From Betaproteobacteria bacterium (GTDB lineage Bacteria; Pseudomonadota; Gammaproteobacteria; Burkholderiales; JACQAP01): DNA of 38,309 nucleotides. Position numbers and translations under genes: made by a program. Numbering within the stretch: position 1 is the stretch's first letter; each line of letters opens with the position of its first letter. The notes beneath the pieces are model-generated. The model was given only the letters and a program-made list of their open reading frames with translations. It was not told where the DNA came from and did not search any database. This document shows positions 18,279 through 26,533 of this stretch, piece after piece. The stretch covers positions 1 through 38,309 of the forward strand of contig JACQAP010000025.1 of assembly GCA_016194905.1 (NCBI GenBank), given 5' to 3'.

Positions 18279-19517
18279 TTGTCTAGACGCCGCGTTGTAG
18301 TAACCGGCTTGGGTATAGTCTGTCCAGTCGGCAACAGCGTCAAGGAAGCGTGGACAAATATCCAGACGGGCAAGTCCGGGATCACGCGGATTACCCGGTT
18401 TGACGCGTCACCCTTCGCATCGCAGATTGCCGGAGAGGTGAAGAACTTCGATATTGGCCAGGTTTTGTCGCCGAAGGAAGCGCGACGCGTCGACGTATTT
18501 ATCCACTACGGCATCGCAGCTGCAGCTGAAGCGATCAAGGATGCGGGCCTCGAAGCAAATCCGAAGTACGCAGAGCGCGTCGGCATCAATGTCGGTTCCG
18601 GGATAGGCGGATTGCCGCTGATTGAGGAAACCCACAGAGCCCTGATGGAAGGCGGCCCGCGCAAGATCTCCCCGTTCTTCATCCCCGGCGCGATCATCAA
18701 TATGATCTCCGGCAATCTCTCAATAATGTATGGATTCAAGGGCCCCTGCCTGGCAATGGTTACCGCATGCACAACTGCCAATCATTGCATCGGCGATTCG
18801 GCTCGTCTGATCGAATACGGGGACGCGGACGTCATGGTGGCCGGCGGTTCCGAGGCGGCGATCTGTGCGCTCGGCGTCGGCGGCTTCTCGGCAGCGCGCG
18901 CGCTCAGTACCCGAAACGACGATCCTGCCACGGCTAGCCGCCCTTGGGATGTCGACCGCGATGGCTTCGTTCTCGGCGAAGGTGCCGGTGTACTGGTTCT
19001 GGAGGAGTTGGAGCATGCGAAAGTTCGCGGCGCAAATATCTATTGCGAGCTGGCCGGATATGGGGTCAGTTCCGATGCACATCACATCACTGCTCCGTGT
19101 GAAGACGGAGAAGGCGCAGCGCGCGGCATGATGAATGCCATGCGAAATGCAGCGATCAATCCGGACGAGGTGGATTACGTGAATGCCCACGGCACCTCGA
19201 CTTCTCTGGGCGATCTTGCCGAAACAATCGCAGTCAAGCGTTGCTTCGGCGATCATGCAAAGAAACTGGCCATCAGTTCCACCAAGTCCAGTACAGGTCA
19301 TCTGCTCGGTGCTGCGGGCGGGGTCGAAGCCGTATTCACGATAATGGGTATGAAGGACCAGGTCGCTCCGCCGACCATCAATCTGTTCAATCAGGATCCG
19401 CAGTGCGACCTCGACTACGTGCCCAACACTGCGAGGCAGATGAAGATGAAAGTCGCCCTGTCGAATTCCTTCGGCTTCGGCGGCACCAACGGCACGCTGG
19501 TTTTTCGGACGATCTGA
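18279..19517 (+). CDS. fabF: beta-ketoacyl-ACP synthase II
   Basis: The 412-residue elongation condensing enzyme begins at TTG 18279 ([13 protein letters not shown]), with CTGGAG five bases upstream; no ATG fits. The Cys-His-His triad is present: C164 in [11 protein letters not shown], one His in [11 protein letters not shown] and one in [11 protein letters not shown]. The C-terminus [15 protein letters not shown] is typical of KAS I/II. The pabC gene that often follows fabF is absent; mltG comes about 100 bases later. Confidence 0.97.
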   Translation: MSRRRVVVTGLGIVCPVGNSVKEAWTNIQTGKSGITRITRFDASPFASQIAGEVKNFDIGQVLSPKEARRVDVFIHYGIAAAAEAIKDAGLEANPKYAERVGINVGSGIGGLPLIEETHRALMEGGPRKISPFFIPGAIINMISGNLSIMYGFKGPCLAMVTACTTANHCIGDSARLIEYGDADVMVAGGSEAAICALGVGGFSAARALSTRNDDPATASRPWDVDRDGFVLGEGAGVLVLEELEHAKVRGANIYCELAGYGVSSDAHHITAPCEDGEGAARGMMNAMRNAAINPDEVDYVNAHGTSTSLGDLAETIAVKRCFGDHAKKLAISSTKSSTGHLLGAAGGVEAVFTIMGMKDQVAPPTINLFNQDPQCDLDYVPNTARQMKMKVALSNSFGFGGTNGTLVFRTI

Positions 19518-19621
19518 TCGTTCTACGATCGTTCAAATTCCAGGTCGGGATTCGAGATCGTGTCCGAATGCCGGCAGGGTAAAGCGATGATCATTGTCCC
19601 GAGGTGACGTTTCGCAGCATC

Positions 19622-20662
19622 ATGGCAAAGCGTAAGAATCTGTTCCTGCCTGCACCCCGATGGACGGCTATGCGCCTATTCCGTGCGGGCCTGCTGCTTG
19701 CCATGCTGGCCGCGATGTGCGCAGCCGCGTGGCTGGCTTATTTCGCCTTCAAGCCGATCGATGTTCCTCCGAACGCACGCACCTTCAATGTCGATCACGG
19801 TCGCAGCTTGCGCAGCGTTTCCGAACAGTTTGCTCACGCCGGCCTGATTTCCGACCATTGGAGTTTTCTGGTGTTCGCACGGCTGATGGGAGCGGCAGGA
19901 GAAATCAAGGCCGGCAGTTACGAAGTGGGGGAGCAGATCGCGCCTTATCGGCTGCTGGAAAAGATCGTCCGTGGAGAATTTGCACAAGCCGAGCTCAGAT
20001 TCATCGAGGGATGGACCTTTGCACAATTGCGAAGTGTTCTCGACGGGCATCCGGCTCTCAAACATGACAGTACCGCATTGTCGAACGCCCAGATTCTGGA
20101 GCGCCTCGGCATCGATAAGAAATCTCCCGAGGGACTTTTTTTCCCGGATACGTATTACTTCGCCGTGGCTTCCAGCGATCTGGCATTGCTGAAACAGGCT
20201 TATTCGAGAACGCAGGCCAAATTGCAGACGCTATGGGAGGCACGCGCGCAGGGTCTGCCACTCAACAACGCATACGAAGCATTGATATTTGCGTCGATCG
20301 TAGAAAAAGAGACCGGCCGCGACGACGAAAGGGAACTGGTCGCTGCTGTTTTCATCAACCGGCTGAAACGCGGCATGCGCCTGCAAACCGATCCGACAGT
20401 GATCTATGGACTCGGTCCCACTTTCGACGGAAATTTGCGCCGTCGCGACCTGCGGACCGACAATAGTTACAACACTTACACGCGTTTCGGCCTTCCGCCG
20501 ACGCCGATCGCGATGCCGGGAGAAGCATCGATCAGGGCGACCTTGAATCCTGCGCAAAGTCCGGCTCTGTATTTTGTTGCCCGGGGGGATGGCAGCCACC
20601 AGTTCTCCTCGAACCTGGTGGAACACAACCGCGCCGTGAACAGGTTCCAGCTACACCGTTGA
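19622..20662 (+). CDS. mltG: endolytic murein transglycosylase MltG
   Basis: This inner-membrane lytic transglycosylase cuts nascent peptidoglycan strands. It has one transmembrane helix (about residues 20-40) and then the YceG/MltG domain with KAGSYEV, LRFIEGWTFAQL and SPEGLFFPDTYYF. The catalytic glutamate is in ASIVEKETG, and TDPTVIYGLG and SYNTYTRFGLPPTPI follow. I prefer ATG 19622 (MAKRKNLFL); GTG 19604 in frame, close to a GAGG, would add six residues. Its TGA overlaps the tmk TTG. Confidence 0.94.
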   Translation: MAKRKNLFLPAPRWTAMRLFRAGLLLAMLAAMCAAAWLAYFAFKPIDVPPNARTFNVDHGRSLRSVSEQFAHAGLISDHWSFLVFARLMGAAGEIKAGSYEVGEQIAPYRLLEKIVRGEFAQAELRFIEGWTFAQLRSVLDGHPALKHDSTALSNAQILERLGIDKKSPEGLFFPDTYYFAVASSDLALLKQAYSRTQAKLQTLWEARAQGLPLNNAYEALIFASIVEKETGRDDERELVAAVFINRLKRGMRLQTDPTVIYGLGPTFDGNLRRRDLRTDNSYNTYTRFGLPPTPIAMPGEASIRATLNPAQSPALYFVARGDGSHQFSSNLVEHNRAVNRFQLHR

Positions 20663-21291
20663 AGCGCGGCTTGTTCATCACGTTCGAAGGCATCGACGGT
20701 GCGGGTAAAAGCACCCACGTGGCGTGGTCGGCGGAATTCCTGCGAGGACGCGGCATTGCACTGACTTTGACGCGCGAGCCGGGCGGTACCGTGCTAGGCG
20801 AAAAACTGCGTGAACTTCTGCTGGCAACAGAAGGATACATCCATGCCGAAACCGAAGCGTTGCTGATGTTTGCGGCCAGACGCCAGCATCTTGAAGAGGT
20901 AATCGGGCCGGCGCTGGCGCGCGGGAGATGTGTGCTTTGCGATCGTTTTACGGATGCGAGTTTCGCTTATCAAGGCGGCGGGCGCGGTGTGGAAAAAAAG
21001 AAACTCGCCGCGTTGGAGGTCTGGGTTCACCCGGACCTGCAGCCTGATCTGACTGTCTTGTTCGATGTGAGCGCGCAAATGGGGCAGGGCCGGGTCGCTC
21101 GCATCAAATCCCCGGACCGGTTCGAGCGTGAAAACGCAGAATTCTTTGTCCGAGTTCGCGATGCCTATCTCGAGCGGATGAAAGAGTCGCCCGATAGGTT
21201 TGTGTGCATCGACGGCAGCAGAACCATCCCCGATATTCAAAAGGAACTGGGAGCAAAGCTCACGGCGGTTCTGTCGAAGTGGAAAATCTGA
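20659..21291 (+). CDS. tmk: thymidylate kinase
   Basis: The 210-residue enzyme phosphorylates dTMP to dTDP. The P-loop is FEGIDGAGKST (about 8-18); CDRFTDASFAYQGGGR is the DR(Y/F/H) and substrate segment, and the lid contains GRVARIKSPDRFE. The start is TTG 20659 in a TTGA overlap with the mltG stop, so reinitiation is likely. The end overlaps holB by 13 bases. Confidence 0.96.
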   Translation: MKRGLFITFEGIDGAGKSTHVAWSAEFLRGRGIALTLTREPGGTVLGEKLRELLLATEGYIHAETEALLMFAARRQHLEEVIGPALARGRCVLCDRFTDASFAYQGGGRGVEKKKLAALEVWVHPDLQPDLTVLFDVSAQMGQGRVARIKSPDRFERENAEFFVRVRDAYLERMKESPDRFVCIDGSRTIPDIQKELGAKLTAVLSKWKI

Positions 21292-22292
21292 CCCATCCCT
21301 GGATTGCACCGATCCTCGACAAGATGCCTCGCGCAGCCGAGGCGTTGCCGCGGGCATTGCTGCTGGCAGGCAGACCGGGATTGGGCAAACGTGCCACCGC
21401 ACTATTTCTCGCACAGTCCCTCCTGTGCGAGGCGGAAAGGGAAACGTTGAAGGCCTGCGGCACGTGCGTGTCGTGTCGCCTGTTTCAGGTTGGCAACCAT
21501 CCCGATCTCCGCATGTTCGAAGTCGGCCAGGAAGAAGAAGACGACCCCGCTTCCAGTGCAACCGATGAGGAACCCGGCACTTCCAAGAAGGCCAGTCGCC
21601 AGATTTCGGTGGAGAGGGTCCGCACGCTTGTCGATTTCGTAACGATTACGTCTCATCGCGGCGGCGCCAAGGTGATCTTGATTGCGCCCGCTGAGGCGAT
21701 GCATCCGAGTGCCGCCAATGCCATCCTCAAGATTCTCGAGGAACCGCCTGGGGACACCTATTTTCTCCTGGTGAGTCATCAACCTGAACGACTCCTGCCG
21801 ACGATTCGCAGCCGTTGTTTCCATCTGGCGTTTGCCCTGCCCGACCCAGGGCATGCGCTCGACTGGCTGAAGGAGCAGGGGATAGAGCGGGGGGAATTGG
21901 CGTTGGCGCAGGGCGGCTATGCGCCGCTGGCCGCAATTGATCGCGCACGCGATGAGACTTTCTGGAGTCAACGCAAGGCCCTGCTGGACACGCTTGCGGC
22001 CTCTGGATTCGATCCCTTGCACGCTGCGAATTGTGCTGAAGATATCGATGGCGCCGTGGTGTCGACTTTGTTGTCGCAGTGGGCTTATGACATCGCCGCC
22101 CTGAAGTCGGGCGGTAAAGTGCGCTACCACCTCGACTACACCACATCAATACAAAAAATCGCTGGTACTGTGTCAGCCGGTGCGCTAATGATCTGGTATG
22201 ACTCGGTAATACAATATGGACGCGTCGCCCAGCATCCGCTGAATAAACGCCTCGCAATGGAAAGTCTGTTATCCGGCTACCCTAGTCGTTAA
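21279..22292 (+). CDS. holB: DNA polymerase III delta prime subunit
   Basis: The 337-residue clamp-loader subunit starts at GTG 21279 (ENLTHPWIAPI), inside the tmk end. LLLAGRPGLGKRATALF is the P-loop-like region, and the zinc-binding cysteines appear as CEAERETLKACGTCVSC. LKILEEPPGDTYFLLVSHQPERLLPTIRSRC contains the SRC motif that supplies the arginine finger. Cargo between the zinc module and the AAA core (about 85-115) is acidic and variable. A pilZ gene normally sits between holB and tatD in betaproteobacteria; it is not here. Confidence 0.94.
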   Translation: MENLTHPWIAPILDKMPRAAEALPRALLLAGRPGLGKRATALFLAQSLLCEAERETLKACGTCVSCRLFQVGNHPDLRMFEVGQEEEDDPASSATDEEPGTSKKASRQISVERVRTLVDFVTITSHRGGAKVILIAPAEAMHPSAANAILKILEEPPGDTYFLLVSHQPERLLPTIRSRCFHLAFALPDPGHALDWLKEQGIERGELALAQGGYAPLAAIDRARDETFWSQRKALLDTLAASGFDPLHAANCAEDIDGAVVSTLLSQWAYDIAALKSGGKVRYHLDYTTSIQKIAGTVSAGALMIWYDSVIQYGRVAQHPLNKRLAMESLLSGYPSR

Positions 22293-22383
22293 GCGTCTTG
22301 GTACCCCCTCCGACGGTGTCCATTCACCGCACGCTGTATCTATAAATTACTTTAATACATATCTTTACATTTCTGATATTAAA
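22293..22383. other. AT-rich gap where pilZ is usually found
   Basis: The last 60 bases are strongly AT-rich compared with the flanking genes. A TTTACA is at 22364-22369, but no convincing -10 at the right spacing is seen before the tatD start. No gene remnant is recognised. Confidence 0.5.
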
Positions 22384-23163
22384 TTGTTTATAGATTCGCA
22401 CTGTCATATCAATTTCCCCGAGCTTGCGGCCGATCTTGGCGGTGTAACCGGGGCCATGGCCGCAAATTGCGTGACCCATGCGCTGTGCGTGTCGGTGAAC
22501 CTTGAAACCTTTCCCGAGGTCCTGGCGATCGCAGAACGCTTTCCCAACATATTTGCCTCCACGGGTGTTCACCCGGATGACCGATCCGGCGAGGAGCCTG
22601 ACATTGATCGACTCGTCGGTCTGGCTGATCACCCCAAGGTTGTCGCCATCGGGGAAACCGGTTTGGACTATTACAGGGTCGAGGGCGACACCGAGTGGCA
22701 ACGGGAGCGTTTTCGCACTCACATACGGGCTGCCCGGCAAATCCGCAAACCGCTCATCATTCATACCCGCGAGGCGGCTGAAGACACTCTTCGAATCATG
22801 CGGGAGGAAGCGGCGGCCGGGGTCGGCGGCGTAATGCATTGCTTTACAGAAACCGCAGCGGTGGCTCGACGGGCCATGGAAATGAATTTCATGATCTCGT
22901 TCTCCGGGATCGTGACATTCAAGAATGCGACCGCGTTGAAAGACGTGGCCCGCGAAGTGCCGCTGGAAAACATGCTGATCGAGACGGACTCGCCATATCT
23001 GGCTCCAGTTCCGTATCGGGGCAAGACCAATCAACCAGCTTATGTGCGCTTCGTCGCCGAGGAAATTGCCCGACTTAAGGGAATATCCATCGAATCGGTA
23101 GCCGAGGCGACGACCGCGAATTTCTTCAGATTGTTCAATCTTGTCCGGGCTGCCAAGGCCTAA
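22384..23163 (+). CDS. tatD: TatD family metal-dependent hydrolase/DNase
   Basis: The 259-residue TIM-barrel hydrolase begins at TTG 22384 (FIDSHCHINFPEL); the HxH metal ligands come at once, so no later start is possible. Other ligands lie in AIGETGLDYYR (Glu), IIHTREA (His), VMHCFTE (His) and IETDSPYLAPVP (Asp). Family members are 3'-5' DNases or D-aminoacyl-tRNA-related hydrolases. No ribosome binding site is visible. It is the last plus-strand gene before the dif site. Confidence 0.93.
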   Translation: MFIDSHCHINFPELAADLGGVTGAMAANCVTHALCVSVNLETFPEVLAIAERFPNIFASTGVHPDDRSGEEPDIDRLVGLADHPKVVAIGETGLDYYRVEGDTEWQRERFRTHIRAARQIRKPLIIHTREAAEDTLRIMREEAAAGVGGVMHCFTETAAVARRAMEMNFMISFSGIVTFKNATALKDVAREVPLENMLIETDSPYLAPVPYRGKTNQPAYVRFVAEEIARLKGISIESVAEATTANFFRLFNLVRAAKA

Positions 23164-23210
23164 TACATACGGTGGGCGCCGAGCAATCTCAACCAAGTGC
23201 CCTTTATCAA

Positions 23211-23238
23211 TATGCGCATAATGTATATTATGTTAAAT
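23211..23238 (+). other. dif: chromosome dimer resolution site dif
   Basis: A 28-bp site has the XerC arm TATGCGCATAA (23211-23221), a 6-bp centre TGTATA (23222-23227) and the XerD arm TTATGTTAAAT (23228-23238). Compared from memory with E. coli dif, only the first two bases differ (TA instead of GG). XerC and XerD resolve chromosome dimers here under FtsK control, and dif marks the replication terminus. A copy carried by a Xer-dependent mobile element is a less likely alternative. Confidence 0.92.
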
Positions 23239-23503
23239 TAAGACTTACTGAGCCGATCGCCAACCAAGAACGACTTTGGTTCGCGTCGTGACTGGCGCTT
23301 CGCTCTGCGACCTAGTCGGAAAACCCCAGTGATATGAGACCGTTGCCGGCCTCAGAACCGGATTCCGGCGAAGGAGTGCTGCATCGAACACTGATAACGT
23401 GTTCGAAAAAAACCGGAGAGCAAAGAAATCGGCGAAATTCGACGACATCGCGCACGGTGAACGATAGACCAGGCGCCTCGGAAGCACATTGACTATTCGA
23501 CCG
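23239..23503. other. dif-flanking intergenic region
   Basis: No gene is supported. A minus-strand frame at 23245-23487 is open for 80 codons, but its Arg/Ser/Leu-rich product and lack of a ribosome binding site suggest chance. No clear terminator for tatD or for the methyltransferase gene is seen. Confidence 0.5.
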
Positions 23504-24292
23504 CTACCGGATCGCGCGCTTCACCTGCCGAAGCCGTTCGAAACAGCAAATCGCCGCGGCCGCGGCCACGTTAAGCGATTCGACTTTTCCGGCCATCGGG
23601 ATGTGTACGAGTTGATTGGCCATCGACAGCACATCTTCCGGCAATCCCCTACCCTCGTTTCCGAAAATCATCGCCACCGGACCGGAAAGATCCACATCGT
23701 AGATCGCCTGTCGGGCGCGCGGACTGGTTGCAATGACCGCCCCATGAAACCCCGTGAGTGCGGTTTCGAGATCGATGCGCTCGCGGATTGGAAGCACGAA
23801 CTGTGCACCCATCCCGCCTCTGAGTGATCTGGGTGACCAGGCATCTGCGCAGCCTTTTGCAAGATAAGCAGAAGTTGCGCCCGCTGCCGCCGCTGTTCTC
23901 AGCAGCCCGCCGAGATTGCCGGGATCTTGAACACCATCCAGAAGTATTCGAAAATCATCCGGCGTCTTCGATTCGACGCGCGGTATGCCGGCGATGGCGG
24001 TAATACCCTCGGGTGTTTCGACCTGCGCGATTTCTGCGAAAAGCTCGTCAGCGAGTAAATAGATATGCCGTGGCGACGTGGTTTCGAGAATCTGCTGGAT
24101 GTCCGGCCGATTCACGCCCGGCTCGCTGATCAGCAACGTGGAGTCTTCAAGTCCGAATTGCTCCGCATACGTGCGTATCAGACGCGTGCCGTCCATCAGG
24201 ATCTGATTTGACTTGTTTCGCTCGCGGGCCGATTCAGCCAGTTTGCGCGCCTGCTTGAAGTGCGCGTTCTGGCGCGAAGTGATACGTTCCAT
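23504..24292 (-). CDS. TrmH (SPOUT) family RNA 2'-O-methyltransferase
   Basis: The 262-residue protein has an N-terminal L30e-like substrate-binding domain (ERITSRQNAHFKQARKLAES...ILMDGTRLI) and a C-terminal SPOUT domain. The three motifs are LLDGVQDPGNLGGLLRTAAAAGA, MIFGNEGRGLPEDVL and VHIPMAGKVESLNVAAAAAI, which form the trefoil-knot SAM site. It methylates a ribose in rRNA or tRNA; the target is not decided by sequence. ATG 24292 was chosen; longer frames run into the tRNA-Leu repeat. Before the island inserted, tRNA-Leu(UAA) ended 22 bases upstream on the same strand. Confidence 0.9.
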   Translation of the reverse strand: MERITSRQNAHFKQARKLAESARERNKSNQILMDGTRLIRTYAEQFGLEDSTLLISEPGVNRPDIQQILETTSPRHIYLLADELFAEIAQVETPEGITAIAGIPRVESKTPDDFRILLDGVQDPGNLGGLLRTAAAAGATSAYLAKGCADAWSPRSLRGGMGAQFVLPIRERIDLETALTGFHGAVIATSPRARQAIYDVDLSGPVAMIFGNEGRGLPEDVLSMANQLVHIPMAGKVESLNVAAAAAICCFERLRQVKRAIR

Positions 24293-24314
24293 CGGGGATT
24301 GGCGATCTGCAAAG

Positions 24315-24376
24315 TGGTGCCCGGAGCCGGGGTCGAACCGGCATGGGCTTTTTGAAGGCCCGAGGGATTTTAAGTC
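24315..24376 (-). repeat. distal attachment-site copy (tRNA-Leu 3' end)
   Basis: These 62 bases repeat the 3' part of the tRNA-Leu gene (CCA end to anticodon stem) found at 26607-26668. They differ only at 24332 (G here, A there), within the T-loop. This is the left end of the integrated element. The offset between copies is 2292 bp, which is the element length. Confidence 0.95.
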
Positions 24377-24481
24377 AGGAAAAATCAATCAGCGACAATA
24401 GTTTACAAAACTCCCCTGCTTTCAAGACAATGGGTTATATGCTGCTGCTCGCTGTGGATTGTCGCCGTTTGTTGTGCCTAC

Positions 24482-24499
24482 TGTGCCAGGAGTGTGCCA
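24482..24499 (+). repeat. candidate integrase arm-type site, left
   Basis: The 18-mer TGTGCCAGGAGTGTGCCA contains two TGTGCCA units 11 bp apart, one helical turn. A near copy (15 of 18 bases) in the same orientation lies at 26534-26551 near the other end of the element. Pairs of short direct repeats inside both ends are how tyrosine-integrase arm sites are arranged. Confidence 0.55.
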
Positions 24500-24523
24500 G
24501 ACCGGCCACCAAATCGCTGACCT

Positions 24524-24557
24524 TAGAGTCTCGGATTGTGATTCCGGTTGTCGTGGG
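24524..24557 (+). pseudogene. tRNA-His internal remnant
   Basis: The sequence matches the central part of bacterial tRNA-His: D-arm 3' strand TAGAGTC, anticodon stem TCGGA/TCCGG around the loop TTGTGAT (anticodon GTG at 24538-24540), variable loop TTGTC and 5' T-stem GTGGG. The T-loop and both acceptor strands are missing. It is a fragment, probably brought in as part of an earlier attachment site. Confidence 0.75.
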
Positions 24558-24689
24558 CTTGATCGTTACGATGACTCATCCTCGATCACAGTGATTATCG
24601 AGCGACGCTTTGTGAACTTATCGGGGTCGCGAAACATCGCTGTGCAACGCCGACTATCGTCATAGAGCATCACCCTCAAGACGGTCAAA

Positions 24690-24893
24690 TCAGTACCGTT
24701 GTCTGAATTGAAAAGTTAGCATTCCCTGAGCTGAAGTAGGAATAATCGCGCCATTTGGCGAGGATAGGTTAACGTCAAGTCGCGTATCACCGTATTGAAT
24801 ATTGGTTATCTTTGTGAAGGCGATCGCCGAAGTACCGGACACGGGGGACAAGTCGAAGTGAAAACGCGCATCTCCTTGCGGAACAATATGACA
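24690..24893 (-). pseudogene. orphan C-terminal protein fragment, 67 codons
   Basis: The minus-strand frame has no ATG or GTG start but is open for 67 codons before a TGA (24690-24692). It contains HIVPQGDARFHFDLSPVSG, then ITNIQYGDTRLDVNLSSP and QGMLTFQFRQRY at the end. The alternating hydrophobic pattern and terminal aromatic residues look like the end of a beta-rich protein. I do not recognise the family. It abuts the HNH fragment on the other strand, so both look like pieces joined by deletion. Confidence 0.5.
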
Positions 24894-25018
24894 TGCAGTT
24901 CTACTTCACGAACGGCGTGAAGGATCTGCTATTGAAGCGCAGCGGCCTGGACCCGATGGCGGCCAGGGACTACGAACTGGATCACATCATTCCGCTGGTA
25001 ATCGGCGTCCATCCGCGC
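24893..25018 (+). pseudogene. HNH-endonuclease-like remnant, copy 2
   Basis: The frame from ATG 24893 gives MQFYFTNGVKDLLLKRSGL and then DYELDHIIPLVIGVHPR, after which family-like sequence stops and the frame runs into DNA antisense to the excisionase gene. It is homologous to the remnant at 984-1097, sharing FTNGVKxLLLKRSGL and DYELDHxIPLxIG. Complete proteins of this type carry an N-terminal half and a downstream NLW-like segment, both missing. The function assignment is by motif only. Confidence 0.6.
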
Positions 25019-25038
25019 GGGGCCGCGTCGTTTGAGGG

Positions 25039-25263
25039 TCATGCTGCTGTGCGTTGTTTCCGCAGCCAGGCATAGAAAGCGTCTTCGTGAATGAAGATGC
25101 GGCGCCCTACGCGAGAGATCGCGCCGGCAGCATTCAGGCCGTTTTCATCGGCTGTGAAGATCAGCCAGCGGATTTGTCCTTCGGTCCAGCCTTCTTGTTT
25201 GTGACGTTCGGCAAACTGCTTTGGCCGGTATGCGCCACCCAAAGCGAGTGCATTCGTGTCCAC
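25039..25263 (-). CDS. excisionase-like DNA-binding protein
   Basis: The 74-residue protein starts at GTG 25263, with CGGAGGGA about eight bases upstream. YRPKQFAERHKQEGWTEGQIRWLIF is a winged-helix/HTH recognition segment, followed by NGLNAAGAISRVGRRIFIHEDAFYAWL. This pattern (helix, 'GAI.R.GRR..I.ED.F..W') is common in small regulators encoded next to island integrases, where they act as recombination directionality factors or integrase regulators. It lies about 210 bases downstream of the integrase gene on the same strand. Confidence 0.75.
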   Translation of the reverse strand: MDTNALALGGAYRPKQFAERHKQEGWTEGQIRWLIFTADENGLNAAGAISRVGRRIFIHEDAFYAWLRKQRTAA

Positions 25264-25471
25264 TGTTGCAGTCCCTCCGTATGAGCAGTTGAGTCATGCC
25301 CAGACTAGGGAACAGCGGACCAATACCTAAGACGCAGTTACTTCGCGTAATCAAAGCCCGCCTCAATAGTAGGTTCAAGGCCCCATTTGATGCGCTGTCT
25401 GTTGGCTTTTTCAAACATCTTCTGTGCTCGGGTTATCCGTGTAACTCGCGGTGAAGGAAAACAGAATCAAC

Positions 25472-26491
25472 TCATCCAAGCTTGCGCGCCAGATCCTCGG
25501 CCCTGAGGTGGGTATATCGCTTGAGCATTGCTAACGTCTTGTGTCCCGTGATGGCCGCAACCTCCATCACGTTAAGATTCTTCTCGAAGAGCCGGCTCGC
25601 GGCCTCGTGGCGCAGATCATGGAATTTGAGGTTTTCGATTCCAGCAATCTTGCAGGCATCCTTGAACGTGCGGATCACATCGTCCTGCTTCAGCGGGAAC
25701 ACGGGCGAAAAGTTCTCCAGCGGGCGCGGTAGCCCCATGAGGATTTCCAGTGCACGATTCGACAATGGAACGTCCCGCGGCTCGGAGTTTTTCGTATCGC
25801 GCAGCCGCGCAACCCGCTTGGGCAGGTTGATATCGCCCCAGGCAAGCGCCAGTAACTCTCCCTGCCGCATGGCGGTTTCGATGGCCAGCGCGGCCAGCGG
25901 CTCCATGTAAGGCCCTCTGCGAATCAGTTCCGTCATCAGGGCGGTTTCTTCACCTGGGGTAAGGCGGCGCTCTCGCTTGTTGGATCCGCCCGGCATGGTC
26001 AGGCTCTCGATCGGATTCCGAAGGCCCTCCATTCCCCAATCCCTGGACGCGACCTTGTAAAGCTTGGAGATAAGGGCCAATTCGATGCGAATGGTGTTTT
26101 CCGCCCTACCCTGCGCCCTGCGCTGATCTCGGTGCTTGGCGAAGTCGGCACTGCGAAGCTGCGAGAGGAAATGAAGCGCCAGCGGACTCCCCTGCCAAGC
26201 CTTGACGCGATCCTGTTCCCGGCGTGCTCCCTTCTTTCCCGGGGTTATCTCGCGCAGATAGCGCTCAAGGGCTTCGCGCAGCGTCGTGCGCTGAACCTCT
26301 GTGGACACGGCATTGCCGAGGCGGATAGAGGCTTTGGTGTCCTCGATCCATCGCCGAGCGTCAGTCTTGCGGGTGAATGTCTCGCTGAGGTGGGGGAAGC
26401 CGCGCATGCGAATCTGCGCGCGATAGCTGGCCGAGCCGTCACCGTTCCTACGCTCCTGGATGCCAGGAATATTGCGCTTTTCAGTAGCCAT
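25472..26491 (-). CDS. int: tyrosine recombinase/integrase
   Basis: The 339-residue integrase starts at ATG 26491 (MATEKRNIPGIQERRNGDG); a 9-residue upstream extension is possible. It has an N-terminal arm-binding domain with a beta-sheet (SYRAQIRMRGFPHLSETFTRK), a SAM-like core-binding domain (about 65-165), and the catalytic domain with R209 (ETAMRQGELL), a lysine near 234, H291-x-x-R294 (KFHDLRHEAASR), H317 (GHKTL) and Y326 (LKRYTHL). All catalytic residues are present, so it may be active. It is transcribed away from the tRNA-Leu end. Confidence 0.95.
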   Translation of the reverse strand: MATEKRNIPGIQERRNGDGSASYRAQIRMRGFPHLSETFTRKTDARRWIEDTKASIRLGNAVSTEVQRTTLREALERYLREITPGKKGARREQDRVKAWQGSPLALHFLSQLRSADFAKHRDQRRAQGRAENTIRIELALISKLYKVASRDWGMEGLRNPIESLTMPGGSNKRERRLTPGEETALMTELIRRGPYMEPLAALAIETAMRQGELLALAWGDINLPKRVARLRDTKNSEPRDVPLSNRALEILMGLPRPLENFSPVFPLKQDDVIRTFKDACKIAGIENLKFHDLRHEAASRLFEKNLNVMEVAAITGHKTLAMLKRYTHLRAEDLARKLG

Positions 26492-26533
26492 CGGACACCT
26501 TGCTATGACGTGTTGCATACTATTGGCGCTTAT

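Noticed and set aside
23245-23487. 80-codon minus-strand frame beside dif
   Set aside because: There is no ribosome binding site and no recognisable domain; GC-rich frames of this length arise by chance.
24393-24665. Short plus-strand frames at the left end of the island
   Set aside because: They run through the tRNA-His remnant and the arm-type repeat and have no coding character.
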